Shown one piece after another: positions 1 through 5,934 of a stretch of DNA of 9,209 bases (the stretch's first letter is position 1; each line of letters starts with the position of its first letter). The stretch lies in NCBI GenBank assembly GCA_025925615.1, contig JAICLN010000154.1:1-9209 (forward strand). The letters run 5' to 3'. Position numbers and translations under genes: made by a program. The notes beneath the pieces were generated by a model. That model did no database searches. It saw only the letters and a program-made list of their open reading frames with translations, and was not told the origin of the DNA. Source of the DNA: Actinomycetospora sp. (GTDB taxonomy: Bacteria > Actinomycetota > Actinomycetes > Mycobacteriales > Pseudonocardiaceae).

Positions 1-1925
1 CGGTGGCGGCGGTCGATCGCCTGGGTCTGCTCGGCGGCGGTCCGGGGCAGCGCGGCGGGCACGACGTTCGAGGGGACGTGGGGTTTGTTGCCCACCCCGG
101 CCGCGGTCAGCGAGCACACCACGACGGCGACGTCCGGGTCCTCGACGAAGGCGTCGATGTTGCGCTGGCGCACGCCCGGCGTCTGGTCGCCGCGGATCGA
201 GGAGTAGCGGACGCCCTGCTTGGCGAAGGTCTCCTCGGCGGCGTCCATCACGTCGACGTGCTTGGCGAAGAAGACGACCTTGCCGGCGCTGCGCGCGAGC
301 TGGGCCGCGTAGTCGGCGGCGAGGGCGGCCTTCGCCTGACCGATGCGACGCATCATGCCGAAGACGTTGTCGCCGCTGGACGACCCGGCGGCGTCCTTCT
401 GCTCCCAGGTCGCCACCTTGGCGACGAGGTCGCGGTCGATGCCCTCGGTGCGCCCGGAGCGCCGGGCCGCCAGCGCGTCCTCGTAGCGCGCGACCATCCG
501 TGCGGCGAGGTCCCGCTCGGCCGCGCGGATCGAGCGGCCGGTCGGCCCGTCGAGCTCGACCGGCAGGTCCGCGATGCGGCGCTCGGGGATGTCGGCCGCG
601 ACGTCGACCTTGCGGCGCCGGACGATGCCCATGTCCACGACGCACTGCCGGGCGGCCGTCGAGAAGCCGGCGTCGGCGGGGGTCAGACCGGTGTCGGAGA
701 GCGCGTCCATGAGCTCCGCGCGCGGCTTCTTGTCGTCGATCCAGCCGAGAAACTCCCAGATGGCCAGGAAGTCCTCGATGTCGTTGATCAGCGGGGTCCC
801 GGTGAGGGCCATCAGCAGCGGGCGCGGCGTGAAGGACCGGATGCGCTCGGAGAGCTCCAGCACGTGCTGGGAGCGCTGCGAGCCCTTGTTCTTGATGAAG
901 TGGGCCTCGTCGACGACCATCCCGCGGAAGCCGAAGTGGCCCAGCCACCCGACGTGGCGGTCGAGCACGTCGTAGTTCACGACGACGATGTCGGCGAAGC
1001 CGTCGACCGAGTCCCCGTTGCCCTGGACGGCGGTGGCCTTGCGCCGGCTCGACCACAGTCCGGCCTCGCGCACCCAGTTCGTCTTGACGACGTTCGGGAC
1101 GACGACGAGCAGGGGGTAGGCCTTGGCGGCCTCCGCGGCGAGCAGGGCCTCGGCCGTCTTGCCCAGCCCCGGCTCGTCCGCGAGCAGGAAGGTCCGGTGG
1201 CCGTCCGCGGCCGAGGCGATCAGACCGGCCTGGTGGGGCATGAGCTCCCGCCCGCCGGGCACCGCGCGCGAGCCGGACTCGGGCAGCGTCATGGACGTCG
1301 CGGTCCCGTCGCCGGCGCGCTCGAACGACCGGAGCAGCGGCCCGAGGAGCTCCCAGCCGCTCAGGCGGGTCGGGCGCGGCGCGGTGGAGCGCGGCGTCGA
1401 GAAGTCGGGGGCGAGGAAGGGGTTGGCCATCTGCCGGGAGACCACCGACTGCGGCACCACCCCGGGCTTCACGGGCGCCGCGGTGGGCTCCTCGACCGGC
1501 GTGACCTCCTCGGGCTCGTCGGCCTCGATGCCCGCGCGGCGCAGCATCTCGCGCTCCAGCGACCGGGCCTCGTCGGAGACGACGGCGTCCTCGGACAGGA
1601 GGGCCAGCAGCGCCGGGTCCCGCACGGCGTGCTTCGCGAGCGAGGTCGCGATGTCGTCCAGACGCTTGAGCCGGTCGTTCCGGCGCGCGTCGCTGAGGTC
1701 CTCGTTCGCCCGGACCCGGGCGCGCTCGTCGCGCAGCATCAGGGCGATCGCCTGGAACTTCGTGCGCGTCCCGTGCGTCACCCGGCGGCTGCCCAGGGCG
1801 GTCCCGACCTCGCGGACGGCCTGGGTGAGCACCGAGGTGACGTCCTCGCGGTTGCGCCGCCGCCGCTGCTGCTGCCCGGAGCCGCCGCGACGGTCCCGGG
1901 TCTGGGGCTGGCCTCGTCGAGCCAC
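1..1925 (-). CDS. SNF2-family DEAD/DEAH-box helicase, 3' end outside window
   Basis: Probable DNA-dependent ATPase or translocase of helicase superfamily 2, acting on DNA in the cytoplasm; its cellular role is not known to me. Read on the minus strand there are 641 uninterrupted codons from GTG at 1925 to the window edge, with no stop reached. Motifs in order: motif I ADEPGLGKT (G-K-T at residues 255-257), motif II VVDEAHFIKN (DEAH at 339-342), motif III LTGTPLIN (about 370-377), motif V CSLTAAGVG (604-612) and motif VI EQTQAIDRRH (632-641). The first ~170 residues are Arg-rich and charged without a recognised domain. The GTG start has an AGGAGG at 1929-1934, only 3 nt away, so spacing is tight; an in-frame TTG at 1935-1937 overlaps no better signal. 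Residues 613-628 depart from the usual family pattern (see findings). The family assignment is firm; the exact role is not. Confidence 0.93.
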   Translation of the reverse strand, partial: MARRGQPQTRDRRGGSGQQQRRRRNREDVTSVLTQAVREVGTALGSRRVTHGTRTKFQAIALMLRDERARVRANEDLSDARRNDRLKRLDDIATSLAKHAVRDPALLALLSEDAVVSDEARSLEREMLRRAGIEADEPEEVTPVEEPTAAPVKPGVVPQSVVSRQMANPFLAPDFSTPRSTAPRPTRLSGWELLGPLLRSFERAGDGTATSMTLPESGSRAVPGGRELMPHQAGLIASAADGHRTFLLADEPGLGKTAEALLAAEAAKAYPLLVVVPNVVKTNWVREAGLWSSRRKATAVQGNGDSVDGFADIVVVNYDVLDRHVGWLGHFGFRGMVVDEAHFIKNKGSQRSQHVLELSERIRSFTPRPLLMALTGTPLINDIEDFLAIWEFLGWIDDKKPRAELMDALSDTGLTPADAGFSTAARQCVVDMGIVRRRKVDVAADIPERRIADLPVELDGPTGRSIRAAERDLAARMVARYEDALAARRSGRTEGIDRDLVAKVATWEQKDAAGSSSGDNVFGMMRRIGQAKAALAADYAAQLARSAGKVVFFAKHVDVMDAAEETFAKQGVRYSSIRGDQTPGVRQRNIDAFVEDPDVAVVVCSLTAAGVGNKPHVPSNVVPAALPRTAAEQTQAIDRRH

Positions 1926-1943
1926 GTACCTCCTCAAGAACGC

Positions 1944-1960
1944 CCGGCACGCCGTGCCGG
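1944..1960. promoter_or_regulatory. Hairpin in the helicase 5' leader
   Basis: A perfect 7-bp inverted repeat, CCGGCAC and GTGCCGG, with a GCC loop. It lies 9 nt upstream of the helicase ribosome binding site at 1929-1934. If it is transcribed with the helicase it would fold right before the Shine-Dalgarno sequence. Whether it regulates anything is inference only. Confidence 0.35.
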
Positions 1961-2171
1961 ACCACCGCGCAGCGATCGGCGGGATCGCAGGGGAACCGTG
2001 GTGGTTCCGCCGGGATGCGACCTGCACCGCGGGTCGACGGGTGTCCACCGCCACGGAACCGAGTGGTCCGCGCACGGTCGACGACACCGGTCGAGGGTGA
2101 CGGCGTGCACCGCTGCGAGCCGGCCACGTTGCACGGTGCACCGACTCTGCGACCCATGGTAGCGCCTCTCG
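1961..2171. other. Intergenic stretch without a supported gene
   Basis: Both strands hold open frames here, but they show only the Arg/Pro/Gly-rich composition expected of shadow frames in GC-rich DNA, with no recognisable motif. A 6-bp inverted repeat GGAACC / GGTTCC with a 5-nt spacer lies at 1992-2008, and two copies of GTGCACCG lie at 2105-2112 and 2136-2143. The helicase promoter probably sits here, but no clear -35/-10 pair was found. Confidence 0.5.
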
Positions 2172-2191
2172 GCCGGACGACGACGTCCGGC
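2172..2191. terminator. Terminator-like hairpin after the SCO remnant
   Basis: Perfect 8-bp stem GCCGGACG / CGTCCGGC with loop ACGA. It begins 24 nt past the stop of the minus-strand SCO remnant (2215-2217). There is no T-run, which is common for actinobacterial terminators. Its position fits termination of the minus-strand transcript, and the same hairpin would also work on the plus strand. Confidence 0.5.
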
Positions 2192-2214
2192 GCGCCCGGT
2201 TCCTCCCTCGGGCG

Positions 2215-2464
2215 TCACCGGCCGCCGGGGCGCCGCGTCACGGACGCGGCCAGCTCGGTCGCGATGGGGGCGGCGTCGGCGGTGTCGGGCCAGTGGTGCG
2301 CGAGCCGGCCGTCGGGGTCGACGAGGTAGGTGACGCGGTGTGCGAGACGGCGTAGCCGTCGGGATCCTCGGGGTCGGGGCGCCGCCGGGCGAACACCCGG
2401 AACGCGCGCTTGGCCGATCGACCTGCTCCGGGCTGCCGGTCAGCGGACGATCGGCGACCACGTG
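2215..2464 (-). pseudogene. Frameshifted C-terminal remnant of a SCO1/SenC-like protein
   Basis: SCO proteins are thioredoxin-fold, membrane-anchored copper chaperones for cytochrome oxidase assembly. Three minus-strand frames join into one plausible C-terminal half. The first reads HVVADRPLTGSPEQVD and ends at 2417. After one missing base (2415-2416) comes AKRAFRVFARRRPDPEDPDG followed by YAVSHT. After a second missing base (2335-2336) comes VTYLVDPDGRLAHHWPD, continuing to a TGA at 2215-2217. The pattern LTGSPEQ, AFRVFARR, Y.V.HTA, YLVDPDGRL follows SCO family order, and the His of HTA corresponds to the family's copper ligand. The N-terminal signal and the CxxxC copper motif are not visible upstream. 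Two frameshifts plus the missing N-terminus suggest a dead gene; two sequencing errors would explain the frameshifts but not the missing half. Family assignment is moderately sure. Confidence 0.6.
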
Positions 2465-2538
2465 CTGAACGGCTCCGAGCTCCCCTACGCCTGGAGCGCC
2501 GGGAGCCGGTAGCGCTCGCGGGCGGCGGGGTTCCCCCA

Positions 2539-2602
2539 TGATCACGACTTCGGTGGCGACACGCCCAAGTGGCGCCAGGACGCGCCGCCGAGGTCGTGAT
2601 CA
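2539..2602. repeat. 64-bp palindromic element, REP- or MITE-like
   Basis: The left arm TGATCACGACTTCGGTGGCG (2539-2558) matches the reverse complement of the right arm (2583-2602) at 18 of 20 positions, around a 24-nt centre. The centre has its own small dyad CGCC / GGCG (2562-2574) and the palindrome TGGCGCCA (2570-2577). No ORF is encoded. It lies between the SCO remnant and the small monooxygenase gene. Long imperfect palindromes of this kind in intergenic DNA are typical of repetitive extragenic palindromes or miniature transposable elements. It could also act as a terminator of the minus-strand monooxygenase transcript, which ends 40 nt upstream. Confidence 0.6.
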
Positions 2603-2641
2603 CGAGTAGCACCGGCCAGGGCGCGGCCGGCCGGCCGCGCC

Positions 2642-2965
2642 TCAGCGGGGCTGGATCTCGCCCATCGGCCCGAAGCCGTCGTGCGGGGTGTCGATGTAGA
2701 GGATCTGCGGCTGGGCGGAGACGAGGTCGGGCGCGGTGTCGAAGAACTTCTTCACGTGGGGCTGCGCAACGTGGCTCGCACCGGCGTCGGCGTCCCGGAA
2801 CCCCTCGATGCAGATGTACTCGTTCTCGTCGGCGAGGGACCGGGAGAACTTGAAGAAGATGCAGCCCTCCTCGGCGTTCACGTCCTTCGCGTAGGCGTTC
2901 GCGACGGCCAGCCACTCCTCCGTCTTCTCGGGACGGATGGGCATGACGAGGTTGATCACGATCAC
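2642..2965 (-). CDS. Antibiotic biosynthesis monooxygenase (ABM) domain protein
   Basis: A 107-residue single-domain protein of the ABM/YgiN-like dimeric ferredoxin-fold family. Members include cofactor-free quinol monooxygenases and many proteins of unknown activity; a cytoplasmic enzyme acting on quinone- or polyketide-like substrates is possible but not shown. Family features: the first strand IVINLVMPIRPEKTEEW, the EEGCIFFKFSRS strand after helix 1 (residues 32-43), EYICIEGFRD (49-58) and ASHVAQPHVKKFF (63-75). Length is normal for the family. The GTG start at 2965 has AAGGAG at 2973-2978 with 7-nt spacing; a second in-frame GTG two codons later fits less well. The start overlaps the stop of a possible 12-codon leader ORF. 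The next gene upstream is divergent, so this is probably a single-gene unit. Confidence 0.87.
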   Translation of the reverse strand: MIVINLVMPIRPEKTEEWLAVANAYAKDVNAEEGCIFFKFSRSLADENEYICIEGFRDADAGASHVAQPHVKKFFDTAPDLVSAQPQILYIDTPHDGFGPMGEIQPR

Positions 2966-3000
2966 GAGGGCGCTCCTTCGACGAGGTCGGGTGTGGTCAT
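2962..3000 (-). CDS. Possible 12-codon leader ORF overlapping the ABM gene start
   Basis: ATG at 3000 opens a 12-residue frame, MTTPDLVEGAPS, whose TGA (2962-2964) overlaps the GTG of the ABM gene as GTGA. Such overlaps often mean translational coupling. The ribosome binding site for this ATG is poor: the nearest purine stretch, GAGG, is 11 nt upstream. The same frame stays open further upstream without ATG or GTG close to a good site. It may be chance; no peptide function is claimed. Confidence 0.2.
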   Translation of the reverse strand: MTTPDLVEGAPS

Positions 3001-3089
3001 CGTCGTGAGGGCCTCGACGACGGTCAACGTCTTCCCGTGACCTGCAGGATGTGCATGACCGACGACGTCATCGACGCGGAGCCGCCGGT

Positions 3090-3108
3090 GGCGTGGGCTG
3101 TCCACGCC
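3090..3108. other. Intergenic hairpin between divergent ABM and F420-reductase-like genes
   Basis: Perfect 7-bp stem GGCGTGG / CCACGCC with a GCTGT loop, in the 223-bp divergent intergenic region (2966-3188). This region must hold the promoters of both flanking genes. The dyad could be an operator or a chance structure. No convincing -35/-10 pair was recognised, and no repressor gene is adjacent. Confidence 0.3.
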
Positions 3109-3188
3109 CGGGTCACGGACGAGTCGCCGTCCTGACCACGACCCGGGCGTCGGGGGAATAGCCGCGGCACCGCCCGGTTCTCACGGTC

Positions 3189-3851
3189 ATGAGGATCGGA
3201 ATCATCGGTGCGGGCATGATCGGCGGGACGTTGACGCGGCGGCTCAGCGCGCTGGGCCACGAGGTGCGGGTGGCCAACTCGCGCGGCCCGGAGACGCTGG
3301 CGGAGCTCGCGGCGGAGACCGGCGCGACGCCGGTCTGGGCGCGGGAGGCCGCGGCCGACGCGGACGTCGTGATCGTCAGCATCCCGCAGAAGAACACGCC
3401 CGACCTCGAGCCCGGGATCGTCGCCTCCGCGAAGCCCGGTGCTCCCGTGATCGAGACGAACAACTACTACCCGCAGCAGCGCGACGGCCAGATCGACGCG
3501 CTCGAGGACGGCACGCCCGAGAGCGTCTGGGTGTCCGAGCTGCTCGGGACGCCGGTCTACAAGATCTTCAACGGGATCTGGTGGAAGCACCTGCTCGAGA
3601 GCGGGAAGCCGCAGGGCACCGAGGGTCGGATCGCCCTGCCCATCGCGGGTGCGGACGACGCGGGCCGGGCCATCGTGTCGGCCCTGGTCGACGAGCTGGG
3701 CTTCGACCCGGTCGACGCCGGCCCGCTCGAGGAGTCCTGGCGCCAGCAGCCGGGGACCCCGGTCTACGGCATGGACTACGACGTCGAGCGGACCCGCAAG
3801 GCGCTCGCGGAGGCCGACCCGGAGCGTCCGGCGCAGTTCCGCGCCGCCTGA
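3189..3851 (+). CDS. NADPH-dependent F420 reductase-like NADP-binding protein
   Basis: Member of the F420-reductase (F420H2:NADP oxidoreductase) / 6-phosphogluconate-dehydrogenase-like Rossmann family, 220 residues and near the usual size. The N-terminus MRIGIIGAGMIG carries the dinucleotide-binding GxGxxG (residues 7-12). The second strand ends in ANSRGPE (29-35); Ser-Arg at this place usually contacts the NADP 2'-phosphate, so NADP rather than NAD is likely. Further family segments are VVIVSIPQKN (60-69), VYKIFNGIWWKHL (123-135), LPIAGADDAG (150-159) and LEESWRQQPGTPVYG (180-194). Function as a true F420 reductase is not proven; many actinobacterial paralogues act on unknown substrates. The ATG start has no clear Shine-Dalgarno sequence, so the transcript may be leaderless or translation weak. 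It stands alone, divergent from the ABM gene and 122 bp before the next plus-strand gene. Confidence 0.85.
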   Translation: MRIGIIGAGMIGGTLTRRLSALGHEVRVANSRGPETLAELAAETGATPVWAREAAADADVVIVSIPQKNTPDLEPGIVASAKPGAPVIETNNYYPQQRDGQIDALEDGTPESVWVSELLGTPVYKIFNGIWWKHLLESGKPQGTEGRIALPIAGADDAGRAIVSALVDELGFDPVDAGPLEESWRQQPGTPVYGMDYDVERTRKALAEADPERPAQFRAA

Positions 3852-3973
3852 CTCCTCGCGATCCGCGACCCCGAGTGCCCGATCGACCAGCACGTCGGAC
3901 GCGCCCAACCGGGTTACCCTGACGATGATCCGTCCCTGCCCGTGGCGGCCGCTCTGGTCGAGGAGGGGGACCC

Positions 3974-4543
3974 GTGATGAACGGTGTGGTGCTCGGGGTC
4001 GTGATCGCGGCCGTGGTGGTGGTCCTCCTCGGGGTGGTGCTCCTCGTGGTGGCCCGCCGCCGGGCCCGGCCCAGCACGGCCGCGCTGCGCAGCCGCTTCG
4101 GCGAGGAGTACGGCCGGGTGGTGTCCGAGTACGGGCGGCGCAACGGCGAGAAGGAGCTCCGCGCCCGGCTGAAGCGCCGTGAGCGGCTCGAGCTGCGCGA
4201 TCTCGGCGCCGACGAGCGCGACCGGTACTACCGCGCCTGGGAGACCGCGCAGTCGACCTTCGTCGAGAACCCGTCGACGGGGCTGCGGGACGCCGACCTG
4301 CTCATCCAGCAGGTGATGCGTGACCGGGGCTACCCCTCGGAGCGCTTCGAGGAGCGGGAGAAGCTGGTCTCCGTCGACTACCCCGACCTGGTCGAGCACT
4401 TCCGCTCGGCCCACGGGGTCGCGGTCGCCGACGAGAAGGAGGAGCAGGAGCTCGAGGACCGCCGTCAGGCGCTCGTCGACCACCGCTACCTGTTCGACGC
4501 GTTGCTGCAGGGCGGCGACGCCGAGCGCACCCGCCGGCTGTGA
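3974..4543 (+). CDS. Membrane-anchored conserved protein of unknown function
   Basis: A 189-residue protein with one N-terminal membrane segment (about residues 5-27, almost all Val/Leu/Ala) followed by ARRRARPS, so the charged remainder is predicted to face the cytoplasm. The body is helical and rich in Glu and Arg: RFGEEYGRVVSEYG (41-54), ERDRYYRAWETAQSTFVENP (81-100), DADLLIQQVMRDRGYP (106-121), VDYPDLVEHFRSAH (134-147) and HRYLFDALL (170-178). I recognise this pattern from hypothetical proteins widespread in actinobacteria but know no function. The GTG at 3974 has AGGAGG at 3961-3966 with 7-nt spacing; the adjacent ATG at 3977 is the alternative. Its stop overlaps the start of the kinase gene by 4 nt, so the two are co-expressed, which makes a role linked to the kinase plausible. 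Confidence 0.85.
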   Translation: MMNGVVLGVVIAAVVVVLLGVVLLVVARRRARPSTAALRSRFGEEYGRVVSEYGRRNGEKELRARLKRRERLELRDLGADERDRYYRAWETAQSTFVENPSTGLRDADLLIQQVMRDRGYPSERFEEREKLVSVDYPDLVEHFRSAHGVAVADEKEEQELEDRRQALVDHRYLFDALLQGGDAERTRRL

Positions 4544-5622
4544 CCCGGCCCTACACCGCCGACGGGGACGCCGCGGGATCGCCGGACCGGATCGTCCTCG
4601 GTGACCGGTACGAGCTGGACGAGTTCCTCGGGCACGGCGGGATGGCCGAGGTGCACCGCGCGCACGACCGCAGCCTGGGCCGCGTCGTCGCCGTCAAGCT
4701 GCTCCCCGCGGCGAGGCGCGACGACGACACGGACGGCCGCCGCCTCCAGGACGAGGCCCGCGCGGCGGCCGGTCTGAGCCACCCGCACGTCGTGGCCGTC
4801 CACGACGTCGGGGTATCACCGCACGGCGTGTACGTCGTGATGGAACTGCTCAGCGGCCGGACGTGGCGCGAGGAGATCGAGGAGCGCGGCCGGGTGGCCG
4901 AGGTCGAGGCGGCGCGCGTCGGGTCCGCGCTCGCCTCGGCGCTGGCGCACGCCCACGAGCACGGGGTCGTGCACCGCGACGTCAACCCGGCCAACGTCAT
5001 GATCGGCGGGGACGGCACGCCGAAGCTCATGGACTTCGGGATCGCCAAGATCGAGGATCTCCCCGGGCTCACCGAGAGCGGGGCGGTCGTCGGGACCGCG
5101 GCGTACATGTCCCCGGAGCAGGTCCGGGGCGAGCCGCTCGACGGCCGGTCCGACGTCTACTCGCTCGGCTGCACCCTCTACGAGGCGCTCACCGGCGCCC
5201 CGCCGTTCCAAGGCTTCGGGTCCGCCGACGTCGCGTCCGCCCGGCTGCGTGAGCCACCGGTCCCGCCGCGGCAGGTCGTCCGCGGACTGTCGGTCCGCCT
5301 GGAGGACGTCGTACTGCGGGCCATGGCGCTCGAGCGCCGGGACCGGCCGGACGCCGCCGAGCTGTCCGAGCGGCTCAGCGCGCTGGCGGAGCGGTCCGCG
5401 CCGCGGCCCCGCGCTCCGGCGGACGACGAGGTCGGGACGGAGGTCCTCCGTCCCGACCGGACGACCGGTCCGGCGCCGTCGGAGGCCGAGACCGACCCGG
5501 ACGACGTCCCCGTGGCGGCCGACGCCCCGCCGCGCCCGACGCTGCGTCGCGTGGGCCTCGCGCTCGTGGTGCTGGGCGTGCTCGCCATCGTCGTCGTCGG
5601 GATGCTGCTGACACTGCAGTGA
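4540..5622 (+). CDS. Transmembrane Hanks-type Ser/Thr protein kinase
   Basis: PknB-like bacterial eukaryotic-type kinase, 360 residues. The kinase domain spans about 24-285: glycine loop GHGGMAEV (31-38), AVK with Lys53, a likely alphaC Glu72, catalytic loop HRDVNPANV (145-153, Asp147, Asn152), DFG (165-167), an activation loop with Thr178, Ser180 and Thr186, SPE (191-193) and DVYSLG (205-210). A Pro/Asp-rich linker (286-336) leads to one membrane helix (338-358) and only two or three residues beyond it, so there is no extracellular sensor such as PASTA repeats. The usual Lys two residues after the catalytic Asp is Asn149 here. The GTG start overlaps the upstream stop (GTGA) and has no good ribosome binding site of its own, so translation is probably coupled. 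A strong hairpin follows the stop. An active kinase is likely because Lys53, Asp147 and the DFG Asp are all present. Confidence 0.95.
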   Translation: MTRPYTADGDAAGSPDRIVLGDRYELDEFLGHGGMAEVHRAHDRSLGRVVAVKLLPAARRDDDTDGRRLQDEARAAAGLSHPHVVAVHDVGVSPHGVYVVMELLSGRTWREEIEERGRVAEVEAARVGSALASALAHAHEHGVVHRDVNPANVMIGGDGTPKLMDFGIAKIEDLPGLTESGAVVGTAAYMSPEQVRGEPLDGRSDVYSLGCTLYEALTGAPPFQGFGSADVASARLREPPVPPRQVVRGLSVRLEDVVLRAMALERRDRPDAAELSERLSALAERSAPRPRAPADDEVGTEVLRPDRTTGPAPSEAETDPDDVPVAADAPPRPTLRRVGLALVVLGVLAIVVVGMLLTLQ

Positions 5623-5632
5623 GACGACCGCG

Positions 5633-5657
5633 GCCGGCGGGGACGAACCCCGCCGGC
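5633..5657. terminator. Strong terminator hairpin after the kinase gene
   Basis: Perfect 10-bp stem GCCGGCGGGG / CCCCGCCGGC with loop ACGAA, starting 11 nt after the kinase stop. It lacks a T-run. It sits between plus-strand and minus-strand units that converge, so it may serve both. Confidence 0.75.
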
Positions 5658-5682
5658 GCCCGGGTCGGTCAGGTCGTGCCGA

Positions 5683-5817
5683 TCAGGGAGTCAGCTTGTC
5701 CCTGACCTTGTTCGCGACCCCGTTGCCCTGACCGTTGCTGTCGGCGCCTGCGGGACCCCACAGCGGCGCGGCCGTCTCGGCCATCTCCATCTCGGCGGTG
5801 GCCTGGACGAGTTCCAT
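5683..5817 (-). CDS. Possible small ORF or 3' gene remnant downstream of the hydrolase
   Basis: Minus-strand ATG at 5817 opens 44 codons ending in TGA at 5683-5685. Composition looks protein-like: an acidic helix beginning MELVQATAEMEMAETAAP, then a Gly/Asn stretch ADSNGQGNGVANKV and a charged end RDKLTP. The same frame is open further upstream, reading PGIAPERPEEFGPGLDPEL just before the ATG, and remains open back to the hydrolase stop, but without ATG or GTG. GGAG is only 3 nt from the ATG, a poor site. It could be a short protein, a longer protein with an unusual start, or the tail of a decayed gene. I do not recognise the family. Confidence 0.35.
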   Translation of the reverse strand: MELVQATAEMEMAETAAPLWGPAGADSNGQGNGVANKVRDKLTP

Positions 5818-5896
5818 GAGCTCCGGGTCCAGCCCGGGGCCGAACTCCTCGGGACGCTCCGGGGCGATCCCGGGGAGGGTCGGGGATCGTGGACGC

Positions 5897-5919
5897 GGGC
5901 AAACGCGGAAACCGCGCCC
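5897..5919. terminator. Weak hairpin after the hydrolase stop
   Basis: CGCGG AAA CCGCG (5904-5916), with GGGC and CCC flanking it (5897-5900, 5917-5919) that could extend the pairing imperfectly. It begins 15 nt after the minus-strand hydrolase stop. The stem is short and there is no T-run; a terminator is possible but weakly supported. Confidence 0.3.
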
Positions 5920-5934
5920 ACGAGGCCCCGTTCG

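Noticed and set aside
3..2162. A 719-codon open frame on the plus strand
   Set aside because: It mirrors the minus-strand SNF2 helicase, is made of Arg/Gly/Val/Asp-rich low-complexity sequence without motifs, and runs through the helicase promoter region.
1934..2545. A 203-codon minus-strand frame covering the SCO remnant
   Set aside because: Only its first part carries SCO-like sequence (to about 2417); the rest is out of frame with the SCO continuation and is shadow sequence.
3049..3135. A 28-codon plus-strand ORF before the F420-reductase-like gene
   Set aside because: It has only a weak AGG next to its ATG, contains the 3090-3108 hairpin, and shows no recognisable feature; chance is the simpler explanation.
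3024..3908. A 294-codon open frame on the minus strand
   Set aside because: It is antisense to the well-supported F420-reductase-like gene and shows only shadow composition.
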